This document shows, piece by piece, positions 1 to 9,603 of a DNA stretch of 64,000 nt. The translations under genes were made by a program, and so were the position numbers. Source of the DNA: Fulvia fulva (Eukaryota; Ascomycota; Dothideomycetes; Mycosphaerellales; Mycosphaerellaceae); NCBI RefSeq assembly GCF_020509005.1, contig NC_063024.1:1-64000 (forward strand). The letters run 5' to 3'. The stretch's first letter is position 1. Each line of letters begins with the position of its first letter. The notes under the pieces were generated by a model. The model had not been told where the DNA came from. It saw nothing but the letters and a program-made list of their open reading frames with translations, and made no database searches.

Positions 1-70
1 CCCTAACCTAACCCTAACCCTAACCCTAACCCTAACCCTAACCCTAACCCTAACCCTAACCCTAACCCTA
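1..70. repeat. Telomere repeat tract (CCCTAA)n
   Basis: About eleven head-to-tail CCCTAA units, one of them shortened to CCTAA near the start. C-rich units reading 5'-3' on the plus strand at the left edge are the orientation expected of a left chromosome end, with the TTAGGG strand running outward. This fixes position 1 as at or very near the physical chromosome end. Confidence 0.97.
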
Positions 71-256
71 GTCTACTATAGACGTAGCAAGCATATTGAT
101 ATTCAACAGCACTACGTCCGCGAAAAAGTTGAAGACGGCACAGTCGAAATGCGATATATTAGCACTAAGGGGCAGGTCGCTAATGGGCTCACCAAGCCAC
201 TGGCTAAGCGAGCCTTCGAACAGTTCAGAAAGGCTATTGGTCTCGTGCCTACGTAG
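71..256 (+). pseudogene. Copia retrotransposon fragment, RNase H C-terminus
   Basis: An open frame without a start codon runs from the telomere junction to a TAG at 254-256. It carries the hallmark end of Ty1/Copia RNase H: the SKHIDIQQHYVRE motif, a VEMRYIST strand, then the QVANGLTKPLAKRAFEQF block. The rest of the polyprotein is missing, so this is the 3' remnant of a plus-strand element cut off at the telomere. Its sequence is a different lineage from the Copia elements at 52-64 kb. No RIP damage is obvious. Confidence 0.85.
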
Positions 257-284
257 AGCGTAGCGAGCAAGGGGGGGTCGATAG

Positions 285-570
285 TGTCACATGCTCGCAA
301 CGCTATCAAAGGCAGATAAGTAGGGGTACTACGAGTGAATAAGCATGGGGACTGACTTGCGTCACACCAACAGCCGGACGAAAGCACCAGCGTCACCACA
401 CACGAGACAGCATACAATGGAATGACGCGCAAGGGGGATGTTGAAGTGAATGCCCGTGCACCAGCGTATGTAGTCCCGTGTGGCTACGGACTAGGGTTGC
501 ATCTCTACTATTAGACACCTAGCGACCTACAACAATATCAACCATCAATCTACAACTGATAACGACAACA
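285..570 (+). repeat. Putative 3' LTR of the truncated Copia element
   Basis: Downstream of the RNase H stop is a purine/G-rich tract (GCAAGGGGGGG, about 267-277) typical of a polypurine tract. Soon after, TGTCAC begins a stretch that can end at GACAACA (570), giving TG...CA ends and a 286 bp length in the Copia LTR range. The 5' LTR is lost, so neither the boundaries nor a target duplication can be confirmed. Confidence 0.4.
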
Positions 571-588
571 TCAAACACGATCGCCCCC

Positions 589-1445
589 TCAAGCATTGTG
601 AAACACAGGGGTCTCTCCACCAGCTGGCTTATCTGGGGTATTGTACCCAAATCTCACAGTCTTGTCCTTGGAGCCCGCCTCAAAGCTGAAGTAAAACGGG
701 TGTGCGAACTTGGTCGCATCAATCATCGAGTCAGTCTCGACTCTATTGGCCCAGAAGAGCATGTACTATACGACAGAAGAAGCAGCGGTCAGCCTTGTGA
801 AACGAACTACGCGAGGACTGTCTTGGATCTCACCTCGTTCTTGGGAGTAAGCTGCTTGTTGACATCGCCGACATGGCTGTCTGGGTCAACGTAGATGCAG
901 ACCCATTTGCCTCCGGAGAATGTCTCGACAGCCGTGTGTAGCTGATTGGGGATCATGTTGGCAAGGAAGGAGTCTTCATGTGACTCCGATCCGGAGCCGT
1001 TCTCGAAATCGCTGGCTTGAGCGGACAAGGCGTCGGAGAGTTTGTTGTTCTTGTACTCGGTAGCCTCGCCAAAGGCTACCGGCACGTGGTTGGTGACGCT
1101 TTGGACCTGGTAAGGATGTTAGCCCTGGCCGTGTGAGGTGCTGGAAAGGCATCGTGCTTACCAAAACGCCGTGCTTATACTCTGCTGCGAGGAAGACTTG
1201 GTACTTGTCTTGCCACTGGAAGACGTTGGTAGAGACCAGAGTCTTCTGCTCAGCGGTCTTGGGAGCTATGGCACCATCCTGGAAGACCGTCGTGAAGGAA
1301 TCGCCAACTGCAACGTGTGAGCCTTTGAACTTCGAATGCTGGATTTGGGAAAGGTCTTACCCTTCTTTGCAATACAGAAGCTGTCCGAAGAGCGGTTGTT
1401 GAGAATGAGCGAGTCGATCACAAGTGTGAAGGTGTAAGTTGCCAT
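589..1445 (-). CDS. Unknown conserved protein, paralog A (226 aa, four exons)
   Basis: Function is not recognised. I read exons at 1445-1361, 1307-1162, 1106-834 and 765-589; introns of 53, 55 and 68 nt have GT..AG ends in phases 1, 0 and 0, and the frame closes on a TGA. The protein begins MATYTFTLVIDSL and has no evident signal peptide or membrane segment. It aligns along its length with the gene at 2613-3481: both share an N-terminal beta-strand-like segment ending C-I-A-(K/R)-K, a W-x-D-x-Y-Q-V block, ExxxYxxN, EDSF, IYVDP, and an F-W near the C-terminus. The two are divergently transcribed. Equal intron positions and phases indicate gene duplication. Confidence 0.7.
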
Positions 1446-2612
1446 GATGAATGAGTTGTGGGAAGTGTGTTGTCTTTGGTGATGGTTGGAAACGGGATCT
1501 TGTATGGGATGGAGAACAGAATCTCTGAGCAGATACCCCTCTTTTATGTTGTTCACTGGGCTCGAGATGTCAAATCAACACAGCAACGCTACGGCATGAC
1601 CTGCATGGACAAACTCAGCCAGCCAGGAACCACCCTCTGTGTGCCGAAGTCCTTTAGTCAGGGGGTGTGTTCAATTCGGTTCTACATACCTCACCCCATC
1701 CGGACTGCACAATGGAATGCCGCATCCGGTTATCAGCGTTGACAACCGTACACGATTGATCCGAATTTGGAGAGGTATCCAGGTCCAATTTCAGATAATT
1801 CGGTCGCTATGGCCGACCAGGATTCATCTCGCGCTGCTCACGAGCGGTCTGGTGATGATCATCCAGGGTACCTTAACAAATCCAGCCTCACTCCACTGCT
1901 TAGACCAAGCTGAAGACGGCAGCAATCTTATGCGGGCACTCGGTGTCTCCGTTGCCGAGGAACACTCTCTGCGAGTTGTTTGTTCGACCGCACTAAAGCT
2001 CAATCCACGCGAGCCATCTGGTCACAGGCACTGATATTGATGGCTTGTCAGCTGCAAATAGGCTTTCGTGGCTGCTTCTATATATTTTAGCATGTCGTCA
2101 ACAATGACCGGAACGACGACCAGCCGTAGATCTGCTCATATTCAAATCAATGGAACACTGCTGAGTAGGCCGCATTGGGGTAATGCACAAGGAAACGGCC
2201 ACAGGGAAGAACGATCGGGTGTGCTAATAGTGTGCAGTCGGAAACTGTGGCGAGCTGGGAGTCTGTCGTAGTGGCATGCTCTACCAATTAGTCTCCCAAT
2301 GCGGAGCCACTTGTTACTGTACAGGCTTTGACATGCAACATCTTGCATACGCAAAGGTGTGTATACGCCAGCCACAACAAGTTCTAGACTCGCCGCGATC
2401 AAGCACCTGCAGCGCTGCAAGAGGGATCGCCTGCTGATTCAAGCTCGTCAAGCTTAATGCTGGTAAGTCACTGCATCGGTCTTATGCACGTCGCTCGAAA
2501 CGACAGCACTAGTCTTGCCCAGCACTGAGGCGTCTGTGGGGTTCCAGCAGCAACCCAGCATTATTCAACGAATTTTCAAACCAGTCGCTAGCAGCCAACA
2601 GCACTGTCGACA
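1446..2612. other. Divergent intergenic region between paralogs A and B
   Basis: This 1.17 kb stretch separates the start codons of the two divergent paralogs and must hold both promoters. The open frames inside have no family features, and I see no RNA gene or repeat. Confidence 0.5.
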
Positions 2613-3481
2613 ATGACGACGCTCCTCGACTCGACAGCTCGTTACAGTCTGAGGTTGTCGATAGATTCCAGTTTATTTGACGATCATCCTTCGGATAACT
2701 TGTGCATAGCCAGGAAAGGTAAATGCCTCCCCCTTCATGCGACAGAAGACCCTCGAAGCTAATGTAAGCGCGCAGTCAACGGCCTCTACACGACCATCTT
2801 CCTAGGCGCCTCTGTCAATCCCACCGGCTTCCAAGAACAGCTCCAAGTCGAGAATGAGTTCTCCTGGTACGACCAATACCAAGTCTATTGCGTGAAAGAC
2901 TTCAAGCCATCAGTCGTGGTACGTCTTTCGGCCTCATCATGCATCATCCCAGTCTGACGGTGCAGGTATCTGCTGCCACGAATACTGTCAATATCCAGTA
3001 CGGCGAGGAAACCTCCTACGTCTCCAACAGGATGTCTGCAGCCCGTTCTACTGATACAAACAACTTCCAAGGCGGCGCTATAGGTGAGAACTCCGCTGAG
3101 GACTCGTTTATGGTGTTCAAGATCCCCAGTCATCTCAAAGCCGCATGCGCGTGCAAGAGGGAAGATGGTCGATATGATCCGATATATGTCGACCCGGGTC
3201 ACCATCTGACTGCGAACGATGACCAAATCACACCATCACGAGATGTGAGTATTTCCAACTTGATGTTTGCATAGCGGAGACTGATTCATGAGTGCATCCA
3301 GTTCGTGATATTTTGGAGTGACACGCTAGTCCCGAACGCCATGTTTCATCATTACAAAGAACGGTCGGGGATGAAGGAGTTCTCTTTTGCTGAGGGGGTG
3401 ACAAAGATGTCCTTACGCTTTGGGTTCGCCAACGCGAGCACCAGGGCGGGGAATGAAGAGGCTCAGTTCTGGGTGATCTAG
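2613..3481 (+). CDS. Unknown conserved protein, paralog B (235 aa, four exons)
   Basis: Exons read at 2613-2718, 2776-2918, 2966-3244 and 3302-3481. Introns are 57, 47 and 57 nt, in phases 1, 0 and 0, exactly as in paralog A at 589-1445, and the frame closes on TAG. The protein starts MTTLLDSTARYSLRLSIDSS, about nine residues longer at its N-terminus than A. Shared blocks include CIARK, FSWYDQYQVYC, YGEETSYVSNRMS, EDSFMVFKIP and PIYVDPG. No signal peptide, transmembrane helix or catalytic motif is visible. A small all-beta cytosolic protein is possible, but that is a guess. Confidence 0.7.
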
Positions 3482-3937
3482 ATTCAATCACCTGTACCAG
3501 TTACCCGTCATGCGCATGTATCGCAGACAGCAGGCCGCTCAGCTGGACCCAATGCGTACTCTGAGAGCTCTGATGTTCTCTGCGACAGTTCTAAGCGAAA
3601 CAAAGCCTTCGAATCGCCGTTGCGCAGGAGCTCTCGGCCACGCCGAAGTGAGAGGTACATTTGCAGGCAATGGAATGTGGCTGACTGAGAGGCGTAAGCT
3701 TGCTATCCTTGAGCAGACCATTGTGGTTATGTAGAGCGTGCATGTTGTGGCTGATCATTTCCCAGCTGAATTGAGCTCAGCTACGAGTTGCCCCGTTCCT
3801 AGGCGACTTCACGGTCTTTCAGACGTGCGATGTGTGGTCAGGGCAATGGCATATAAGGGTCGTGTACCACGGAATGCACCACCAGTCCAGCAGACCTTCT
3901 CACATCTGCAAACAACATTGTATTCGCGTTTGCAACC
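3482..3937. other. Intergenic, nothing recognised
   Basis: 456 bp between paralog B and the next gene. Short open frames on both strands look random. No repeat or RNA gene is seen. Confidence 0.4.
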
Positions 3938-4537
3938 ATGGCCGAGAGTCCGTTCTTCTACTACGACGACGACTTCTGGAAAGCCGAGTGGCGCGTAAAT
4001 GGCGCCTGGAATTCTATAATCAGCGCCTACTTCCCGCATGGCATAAACAGCTTCGATTGGATTGTGGCTCCAGAAGCATATCCCACGTGGGATGAGACCC
4101 AGAGCAAGGCTGCTGACCTCATGGTGGCGGCAATCGAATCAGACGATGGAGCACTACCACTCAAACTCTCAACACCCGTATTGACGTACGAGGGTAAAGG
4201 CAGCACTTCTGCACAAGGCTTCGATAAAATTGCACAGCAAATTCTCGTATGGTGCCAACGCGGCGTACTATTCGGGAGCCCCTTCTATTCTGCCTTTTGT
4301 TGCTGGGCCGTCGGCACTCATGGCAAGCTCGCCAAGTTCTATGCCTTTGACGGCCAGAATCTCGTACCGATTGGATGTGGGCGAGACGCGCACGGTGGGC
4401 TGGAGGTCAAGCGAATGGCTGGCGACTTCCAAGATATCACCACGCTGGCGGGATGGCAGTACGTTGACTTTATGCTCTCAAAGGTGCAGGCGAACCCGCA
4501 TATCACAGCTCAAGAGATCGCTAACCTGCCGGTTTGA
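3938..4537 (+). CDS. Hypothetical protein, 199 aa, single exon
   Basis: An intact frame begins at ACCATGG (3938) and runs to TGA. The protein starts MAESPFFYYDDDFWKAEW and is rich in aromatic residues (W, Y, F), with acidic patches and a central LVWCQRGVLFG segment that may be buried rather than membrane-spanning. It has no signal peptide. I do not recognise the family. Codon use and aromatic clustering look coding and no overlapping frame competes. It lies between the unknown paralog pair and a housekeeping gene, which gives no functional clue. Confidence 0.6.
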   Translation: MAESPFFYYDDDFWKAEWRVNGAWNSIISAYFPHGINSFDWIVAPEAYPTWDETQSKAADLMVAAIESDDGALPLKLSTPVLTYEGKGSTSAQGFDKIAQQILVWCQRGVLFGSPFYSAFCCWAVGTHGKLAKFYAFDGQNLVPIGCGRDAHGGLEVKRMAGDFQDITTLAGWQYVDFMLSKVQANPHITAQEIANLPV

Positions 4538-5195
4538 GACGCTGTATCATGGGTCAAGGATCCTAGACGGCCGCATTAGAGAAGGCGCCTCGCAAGGGAA
4601 ACTCGGTTTTGTAGTACATAGCACCTGAAACCATCCTTGGCATCGTCATTATCCAGCTTCCTCTGACTGTCACCATGCGAAGCATAGCCCGAACTCACCT
4701 CTACCCTCATCAGAGAGGACGTGACAGTGCTGTCCTTCAACAGGTCGAGGCCACAAGTTTCGCTACGATGATAAGGCTCAGGGCCATTCTAAAGATCCTG
4801 CTGCTACTGGTCGACATTCCAAGCATAGTCGTGCGGAAATCTCAAGATTGCACAGCGCGGTCTGGCAGGTAGCCAATCCATTGCTGAGCGTTATGATTCT
4901 CTGGAAATCAATGCTGCGGTGCAATCGCCACCCGAGGACGCAATGTGTGCTGTCGCTGTCGCTGCTGCTGTTCATAAGAGGGACGACAGAAGGTGCTTGA
5001 GGTGAAGGCTGGAATTTGCCATGATGTTCTGCGGAGACCTCCGACATCGGGGAACTTCGGAACAAAGGAACCGAAGGCGTCGTGAACGTCACAGTCGGTG
5101 TTGACACATATGCTGACAGACATTGTTCATGCACCTGGACGACAAGTTGAGATTGAAGCTCCTAAGTGGCAAATTGCAGGCCTATAGTATGTACC
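4538..5195. other. Intergenic, nothing recognised
   Basis: About 660 bp between two convergent genes. Open frames on the minus strand here show no conserved motif and overlap one another. Probably 3' flanking sequence. Confidence 0.4.
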
Positions 5196-6335
5196 TCACG
5201 ACTCGCCATTTCCATTCAAATACCTCGGATCCCCATGCTCAATCATATGCGAATGCAACTCCGCCACCTCGGGCACAATCAAGCTCTCAATTTCCACCGC
5301 AGGCTCACGATCATCGTTCGCGCCTGGTCTACCATCAGGTGTCCTACCTGTGATACTCTTCGCGCGCCGATTCTGCGGGACCTTGATCCATTTCTCGCCG
5401 CCGCCAGCGCTCACGAAGAGGACCTCGTGCTTTCTCGTGTTGAGCAGGTTTCCGATGACGAGGTGGTGTGAGTACTTCTTCAGCGCTCCTGTCGCTTTCT
5501 GTGCAAGGAGACTTGGATCCGTCTCGAGTTTGAAGGAGATGATCATGGCCCGCGGGGCCCAGCCGTCGACGAGGAGTTTGAGAAACTTCGGAACAGGATC
5601 AAGGTCGATCACGAGACTCTTGCCGGACATGTGCGCAGCTGGTGTGCGGCCTCGTTGTTGTTCTTCGTGAATATCGTCTTTGAGCTGGGCGAACTCTTCG
5701 CCTGATTGGATCTTGTGCTCGACCATGCGCTCCGCTGGCACGAAGAAGTCGGAGACTGCTGCGGCGAGGTAGAAGAGTGCGTTGGCGCCGAGGGGTTGCA
5801 TGAGCATGGCCAGTTCTCGCAGATGCCAGAGGTACTCGTTGACTGTGGTGAAGGGAAGGAGGAGGAGGGTGTTTTCTTTCTTGGATTTGCGGTACTTTTG
5901 CAGGACGGATGCCATTTGTTGTTGGTAGTCGTTTTGAACCACGACTGGACCATCTTCAGTACCGGTCATGTAGTCTAAGAAACAGTTCGTCGAGTGGCTG
6001 TAATGCCGACTGTACGGCAGCAGGGAGAACTGCCTGTGCAGGAAGATGACGGCATATCCATTCGCGAGAAAGTACTCGGCGGAAGTGGCACCTCTCGTTC
6101 CTGCCGAGAAGTTGTCGATGAAGCGGACGGTCTGATTCTCGAGTGGCACTGTCGTTCCGCCGGACGTTACGAGCGCCACCCGTCTGTTTTGCTCGGCATG
6201 TTGCTCAATGAAGGTCCGTGCCAATGTGCTCTGCCTGTCCAGATTGGAGGGCTTCGGGTTGCTCTTGAAGTATTCCATCTCTATCGCAGTCGGGGTGTAG
6301 TGATCATGGGGCTCGCCTGCTTTCCGAATGTGCAT
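5196..6335 (-). CDS. CAB2: Phosphopantothenate--cysteine ligase
   Basis: This enzyme joins 4'-phosphopantothenate to cysteine with a nucleotide triphosphate, the second step of coenzyme A synthesis in the cytosol. The 379 aa single-exon product matches eukaryotic PPCS in order: a linker with YFKSNPKP, the nucleotide-site block TSGGTTVPLE followed by VRFIDNFSAGTRGA, AAVSDFFVP in the middle, then HKIQSG and SFKLETD near residues 215-280. Length is in the usual range. The start at 6335 is the first ATG, but a short upstream coding exon cannot be excluded because fungal relatives vary there. It is divergent from SLU7, sharing a promoter region of about 420 bp. It is a single-copy core gene very near a telomere. 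Confidence 0.93.
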   Translation of the reverse strand: MHIRKAGEPHDHYTPTAIEMEYFKSNPKPSNLDRQSTLARTFIEQHAEQNRRVALVTSGGTTVPLENQTVRFIDNFSAGTRGATSAEYFLANGYAVIFLHRQFSLLPYSRHYSHSTNCFLDYMTGTEDGPVVVQNDYQQQMASVLQKYRKSKKENTLLLLPFTTVNEYLWHLRELAMLMQPLGANALFYLAAAVSDFFVPAERMVEHKIQSGEEFAQLKDDIHEEQQRGRTPAAHMSGKSLVIDLDPVPKFLKLLVDGWAPRAMIISFKLETDPSLLAQKATGALKKYSHHLVIGNLLNTRKHEVLFVSAGGGEKWIKVPQNRRAKSITGRTPDGRPGANDDREPAVEIESLIVPEVAELHSHMIEHGDPRYLNGNGES

Positions 6336-6756
6336 GTAGTTCTAAGCGGCAAGAGCAAGCTGGCAGGATGACTCGTCGTCGGCGAGATTGCGGGATCTCC
6401 GGTGTGCGATGGCCGATCAGTGAATGGATGTGATGTCGTGTGAACAAGCTTTCTGGTGGATGTTGGTGATGGTCAGATGTCAGCCGAATGCCATCCTGAG
6501 CACGCAAAAGGAATGATGAGCTGTACGAAGACACGTTATCTGCTTCATCATCGGCTCAGCGGACGAAAGGTGTGAAGGGTGTGATGGTATATGCCTCTGT
6601 CTTGGAGGTATTTTTGAGTCCGACATGTCACGTGCGGGCAAAGCTGAAGAACAGTCTCGTGAATGAAGATGTCGTCGCAACTCTGCTGACTCATCACCTT
6701 TGGACCTTCATCTTTCCTCCGCACAGCGATCCGCAACATCTGCAACACACACCGAC
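6336..6756. promoter_or_regulatory. Shared divergent promoter, CAB2/SLU7
   Basis: 421 bp separate the start codons of two divergent housekeeping genes, so it must hold both promoters and 5' untranslated regions. A CACGTG E-box-like hexamer lies at about 6629-6634. No clear TATA box is seen. Confidence 0.5.
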
Positions 6757-8214
6757 ATGCCTCCCAACCCAGCAGGCACCAAGCCTGGCCAGAAGTCCAC
6801 CGAGACGCCTAAATCCAACGACCGCAACGAATACATCCCCTCTTTCATCGCCAAGAAACCCTTCTACATCGACGACAACACCGCCTCAGATGCCGACTAC
6901 CTCGAACATCAACGTCTCCAGCAGCAAAAGAACCATGATCCACTCGCGACATCGCAATGGTACGACCGCGGCAAGAAGACTGCGCCAGCCGCGACCAAAT
7001 ACCGCAAAGGCGCCTGTGAGAACTGCGGATCCATGAGCCACAAAGCGAAGGACTGTCTACAGCGGGCGCGGAAGAAGGGCGCAAAGTGGACGGGCAGGGA
7101 TATTGCGGCCGATGAGAAGGTGAGCGATGTGAAGCTGGGCTGGGATGCGAAGCGCGATCGGTGGAATGGATTCGAGGCGACAGAGTACAAGCAGGTGATC
7201 GAGGAGTACAACGCGATCGAGGACATGAAGAAGGCCGTGGAGGCGAAAGATGGTGAAGACGATGAGAATGCGGACGGTGATCGGTATGAGGCAGAGACGG
7301 ATATGGGTCGGAAGCAGGCGACGAGCACACGAAACCTGCGCTTACGAGAAGATACTGCGAAATATTTGGTCAACCTCGATCTCGAAAGCGCCAAGTACGA
7401 TCCAAAGACGAGGAGTATGATTGATCAAGATCCGGCCGACAGCCTCGAAGCAGAAGATGGTTTCGCGAAAGCCTCGGGCGATGCAGCAGAGTTTGAGCGA
7501 GCCTCACGATATGCCTGGGAGACACAAGAGCGCGGCGACAAGGACAAAATACACATGCAAGCAAACCCCACAGAGGCGCTGCTCATCCGGAAACGAAAGG
7601 CAGAGGAGGACATTCAACGCAAAGAGGCGCAGAAGAAGATGCTCACAGACAAGTACGGCTCGCAAGACACCATCTCCAAGAAGCCTGCTGTGGCCGCGGC
7701 AGTCGCTGCGAACGAGCGATATGTCGAGTATGATGAGCGGGGCAAGATCAAGGGCCAAGCAGAGAAGAAGGAGAAGAGCATGTACGCCGAAGACGTCCTC
7801 ATCAACAACCACACCTCCGTCTGGGGATCGTGGTGGAAGAACTTCCAATGGGGCTACTCCTGCTGTCACAGTACCGTCAAGAACTCCTTCTGCACCGGCG
7901 AGGAAGGCAAGCACGCCTTTGCAGAATCCGAACGTTTCAGTCGAGGTCTTACTCTACCTTCTGCAGAAGATGCGGGTAACGCGGAAGAGGTCGACAAGGA
8001 GGATGCTGCAGTGGAAGAGGTGAGGCAGGAGAAGCATGTACCAAATGGTGTGGATAAGCCGGAGAAAGAGAATATGGATGAGTCGAGGAGGAGGTTGGAG
8101 GAGTTGAAGGCGGGGGTTACCGAGGCGGAGATGGAGAAGTACAGGAGGGAGAGGACGAACCAGAATGATCCGATGGCGAAGATGTTGGGGAAGGATGAGT
8201 TGCTGGATGTCTGA
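6757..8214 (+). CDS. SLU7: Pre-mRNA splicing factor SLU7
   Basis: SLU7 acts in the second catalytic step of splicing and in 3' splice-site choice in the nucleus. I take the start at ATG 6757 (MPPNPAGTKPGQK); an in-frame ATG at 6700 would add 19 atypical residues. The 485 aa product has NEYIPSFIAKKPFYID near the N-terminus and a CCHC zinc knuckle CENCGSMSHKAKDC at about residues 88-101. It also has the family signature KLGWDAKRDRWNGF, DPKTRSMI and a WGSWWKNFQWGYSCCHS block near residues 368-385. The C-terminal quarter is acidic and coiled-coil-like. Length is in the family range and no intron is needed. Confidence 0.96.
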   Translation: MPPNPAGTKPGQKSTETPKSNDRNEYIPSFIAKKPFYIDDNTASDADYLEHQRLQQQKNHDPLATSQWYDRGKKTAPAATKYRKGACENCGSMSHKAKDCLQRARKKGAKWTGRDIAADEKVSDVKLGWDAKRDRWNGFEATEYKQVIEEYNAIEDMKKAVEAKDGEDDENADGDRYEAETDMGRKQATSTRNLRLREDTAKYLVNLDLESAKYDPKTRSMIDQDPADSLEAEDGFAKASGDAAEFERASRYAWETQERGDKDKIHMQANPTEALLIRKRKAEEDIQRKEAQKKMLTDKYGSQDTISKKPAVAAAVAANERYVEYDERGKIKGQAEKKEKSMYAEDVLINNHTSVWGSWWKNFQWGYSCCHSTVKNSFCTGEEGKHAFAESERFSRGLTLPSAEDAGNAEEVDKEDAAVEEVRQEKHVPNGVDKPEKENMDESRRRLEELKAGVTEAEMEKYRRERTNQNDPMAKMLGKDELLDV

Positions 8215-8480
8215 TGACAAGAGTTACAGGGTCGCTATCTTACTGTCGTTTCAGCACGCTGCAGCCGACGAAGTGCTCGAGAGCTGCTACACCATATGCC
8301 GTACCACCGGATGATTGTCTTGACCCTGCGAGCGTGGTCTCTCTTCTGTCGTACACAGGGGCATTGCCATGCAGCATTCCGTGCTAGCGGCCACTGGGAC
8401 GAGTACGCCTTCCAGCGACCTGCCGCTCACTCACAAGACATTGTCTTCCTCTTAGTCGCAACCCTCTACCACGCCAGACC

Positions 8481-9437
8481 ATGGCTAGGACCTCACTGTA
8501 TCATCTGGTCTGCGCCGTCTCAACAACACGGGCTGCTGTTCGGTTCATGTATCCCGAAACCGGATCGACTGTGTCACTTGGCGGTCCAGACCCAGACAAT
8601 CCGTCAGACATCCGCTATTTTCCAACAAGCTGGATTGACGACGGCAACGAGCCCGTAATCTCGGATCTACACTCCTACAGCCTCGACCTCATGGTTGGAG
8701 GCAACGACAAATCCAATTCTCAGCAAGTCTCCATCTACGTGCACGACCAGATCTTCACAGCAACCAATAACGTAGACCTCGTAGGCATCGTGGGCGGAAC
8801 CATTGCATACATACACAACGGTTTCTACATTCAAATGACTGCCAGGGCAAGCACCATGGGCAAATACAATGGCACCATCCTCTTCTACTCGGATCGCTTC
8901 AGCTTGGATGGAGGATGGGGTCGTATGGCTCCGGAGTACGCGGAGGCTGCTAAGGCTGTTCGTGGCACCGGTGGACCTGGGACAGAGAGCTTTCTGGAAT
9001 CCCCTCTTCCTACGCGCACGTACACCCCTACTCCATTCGTGCTGTCGAACGAAGCAAAAGCCAAATGGGCGGGAGGTACAGTTGGGGTGGTGCTTGCTCT
9101 TGTCATAGCAGGAGTACTTCTATGTCTCCCGTGTCGAAAGAAGCGAAGAGCCAAGTCTCGACAACAGGAATATGAGGTCTCGGGCGAGAAAATGGGAAGA
9201 TCTGAGCTGGGGCCAGGTGAGATGAGGCTTGAAGCAGACAGCGGTGAAAAGCACACAGCTGAATTGGCGACTGACTGGACTGGATGGGAGGCGCCGGCGC
9301 TTCTTGAAGTTGAACTTTCGAGGCCCCCTGCGAACTCGGAAGGGCAGTCGCGGGATAGATCGCCAACAATAGCGGGTGGTCAGGTCAACGGTTGCCAGGT
9401 TTCACAAGCAACGTCGCGGGAAGTTCGAGATCAGTAG
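8481..9437 (+). CDS. Kre9/Knh1-like single-pass membrane protein, array copy 1
   Basis: First of four tandem paralogs. The 318 aa product has an N-terminal hydrophobic signal, then an ectodomain resembling Kre9/Knh1 N-domains: FMYPETGSTVSL, a W-I-D-D-G-x-E-P turn, LDLMVGGND, a HNGFYIQM strand, and FYSDRFSLDG near residue 140 (compare the YSPRFTLTGMTG-type end of Kre9 domains). A linker leads to one transmembrane helix (about residues 192-215) followed by basic CRKKRRAK, so the C-terminus is cytosolic. The tail carries ATDWTGWEAPALLEVELSRP, shared by all copies. Kre9/Knh1 proteins act in beta-1,6-glucan assembly; a wall-contacting receptor or anchor role is inference. Extra residues follow the tail motif. 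Confidence 0.8.
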   Translation: MARTSLYHLVCAVSTTRAAVRFMYPETGSTVSLGGPDPDNPSDIRYFPTSWIDDGNEPVISDLHSYSLDLMVGGNDKSNSQQVSIYVHDQIFTATNNVDLVGIVGGTIAYIHNGFYIQMTARASTMGKYNGTILFYSDRFSLDGGWGRMAPEYAEAAKAVRGTGGPGTESFLESPLPTRTYTPTPFVLSNEAKAKWAGGTVGVVLALVIAGVLLCLPCRKKRRAKSRQQEYEVSGEKMGRSELGPGEMRLEADSGEKHTAELATDWTGWEAPALLEVELSRPPANSEGQSRDRSPTIAGGQVNGCQVSQATSREVRDQ

Positions 9438-9603
9438 CGATGGTTTCACGGCTGTGCAACTTCCCGCTGCAATGCTCTCACGCGCCTACCACCTGATGCT
9501 TATACTGCATTCATGGATGTTTCATCACCCGGCGATACCCTTGGAAGCCCTTGTTGCCGCTGTTTCTGTTCGCGTCATCTTCCACTTGCACTCCGACTCG
9601 AGA

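Noticed and set aside
1639..2034. 131-codon frame between paralogs A and B
   Set aside because: No motif or signal peptide; random composition within a promoter region.
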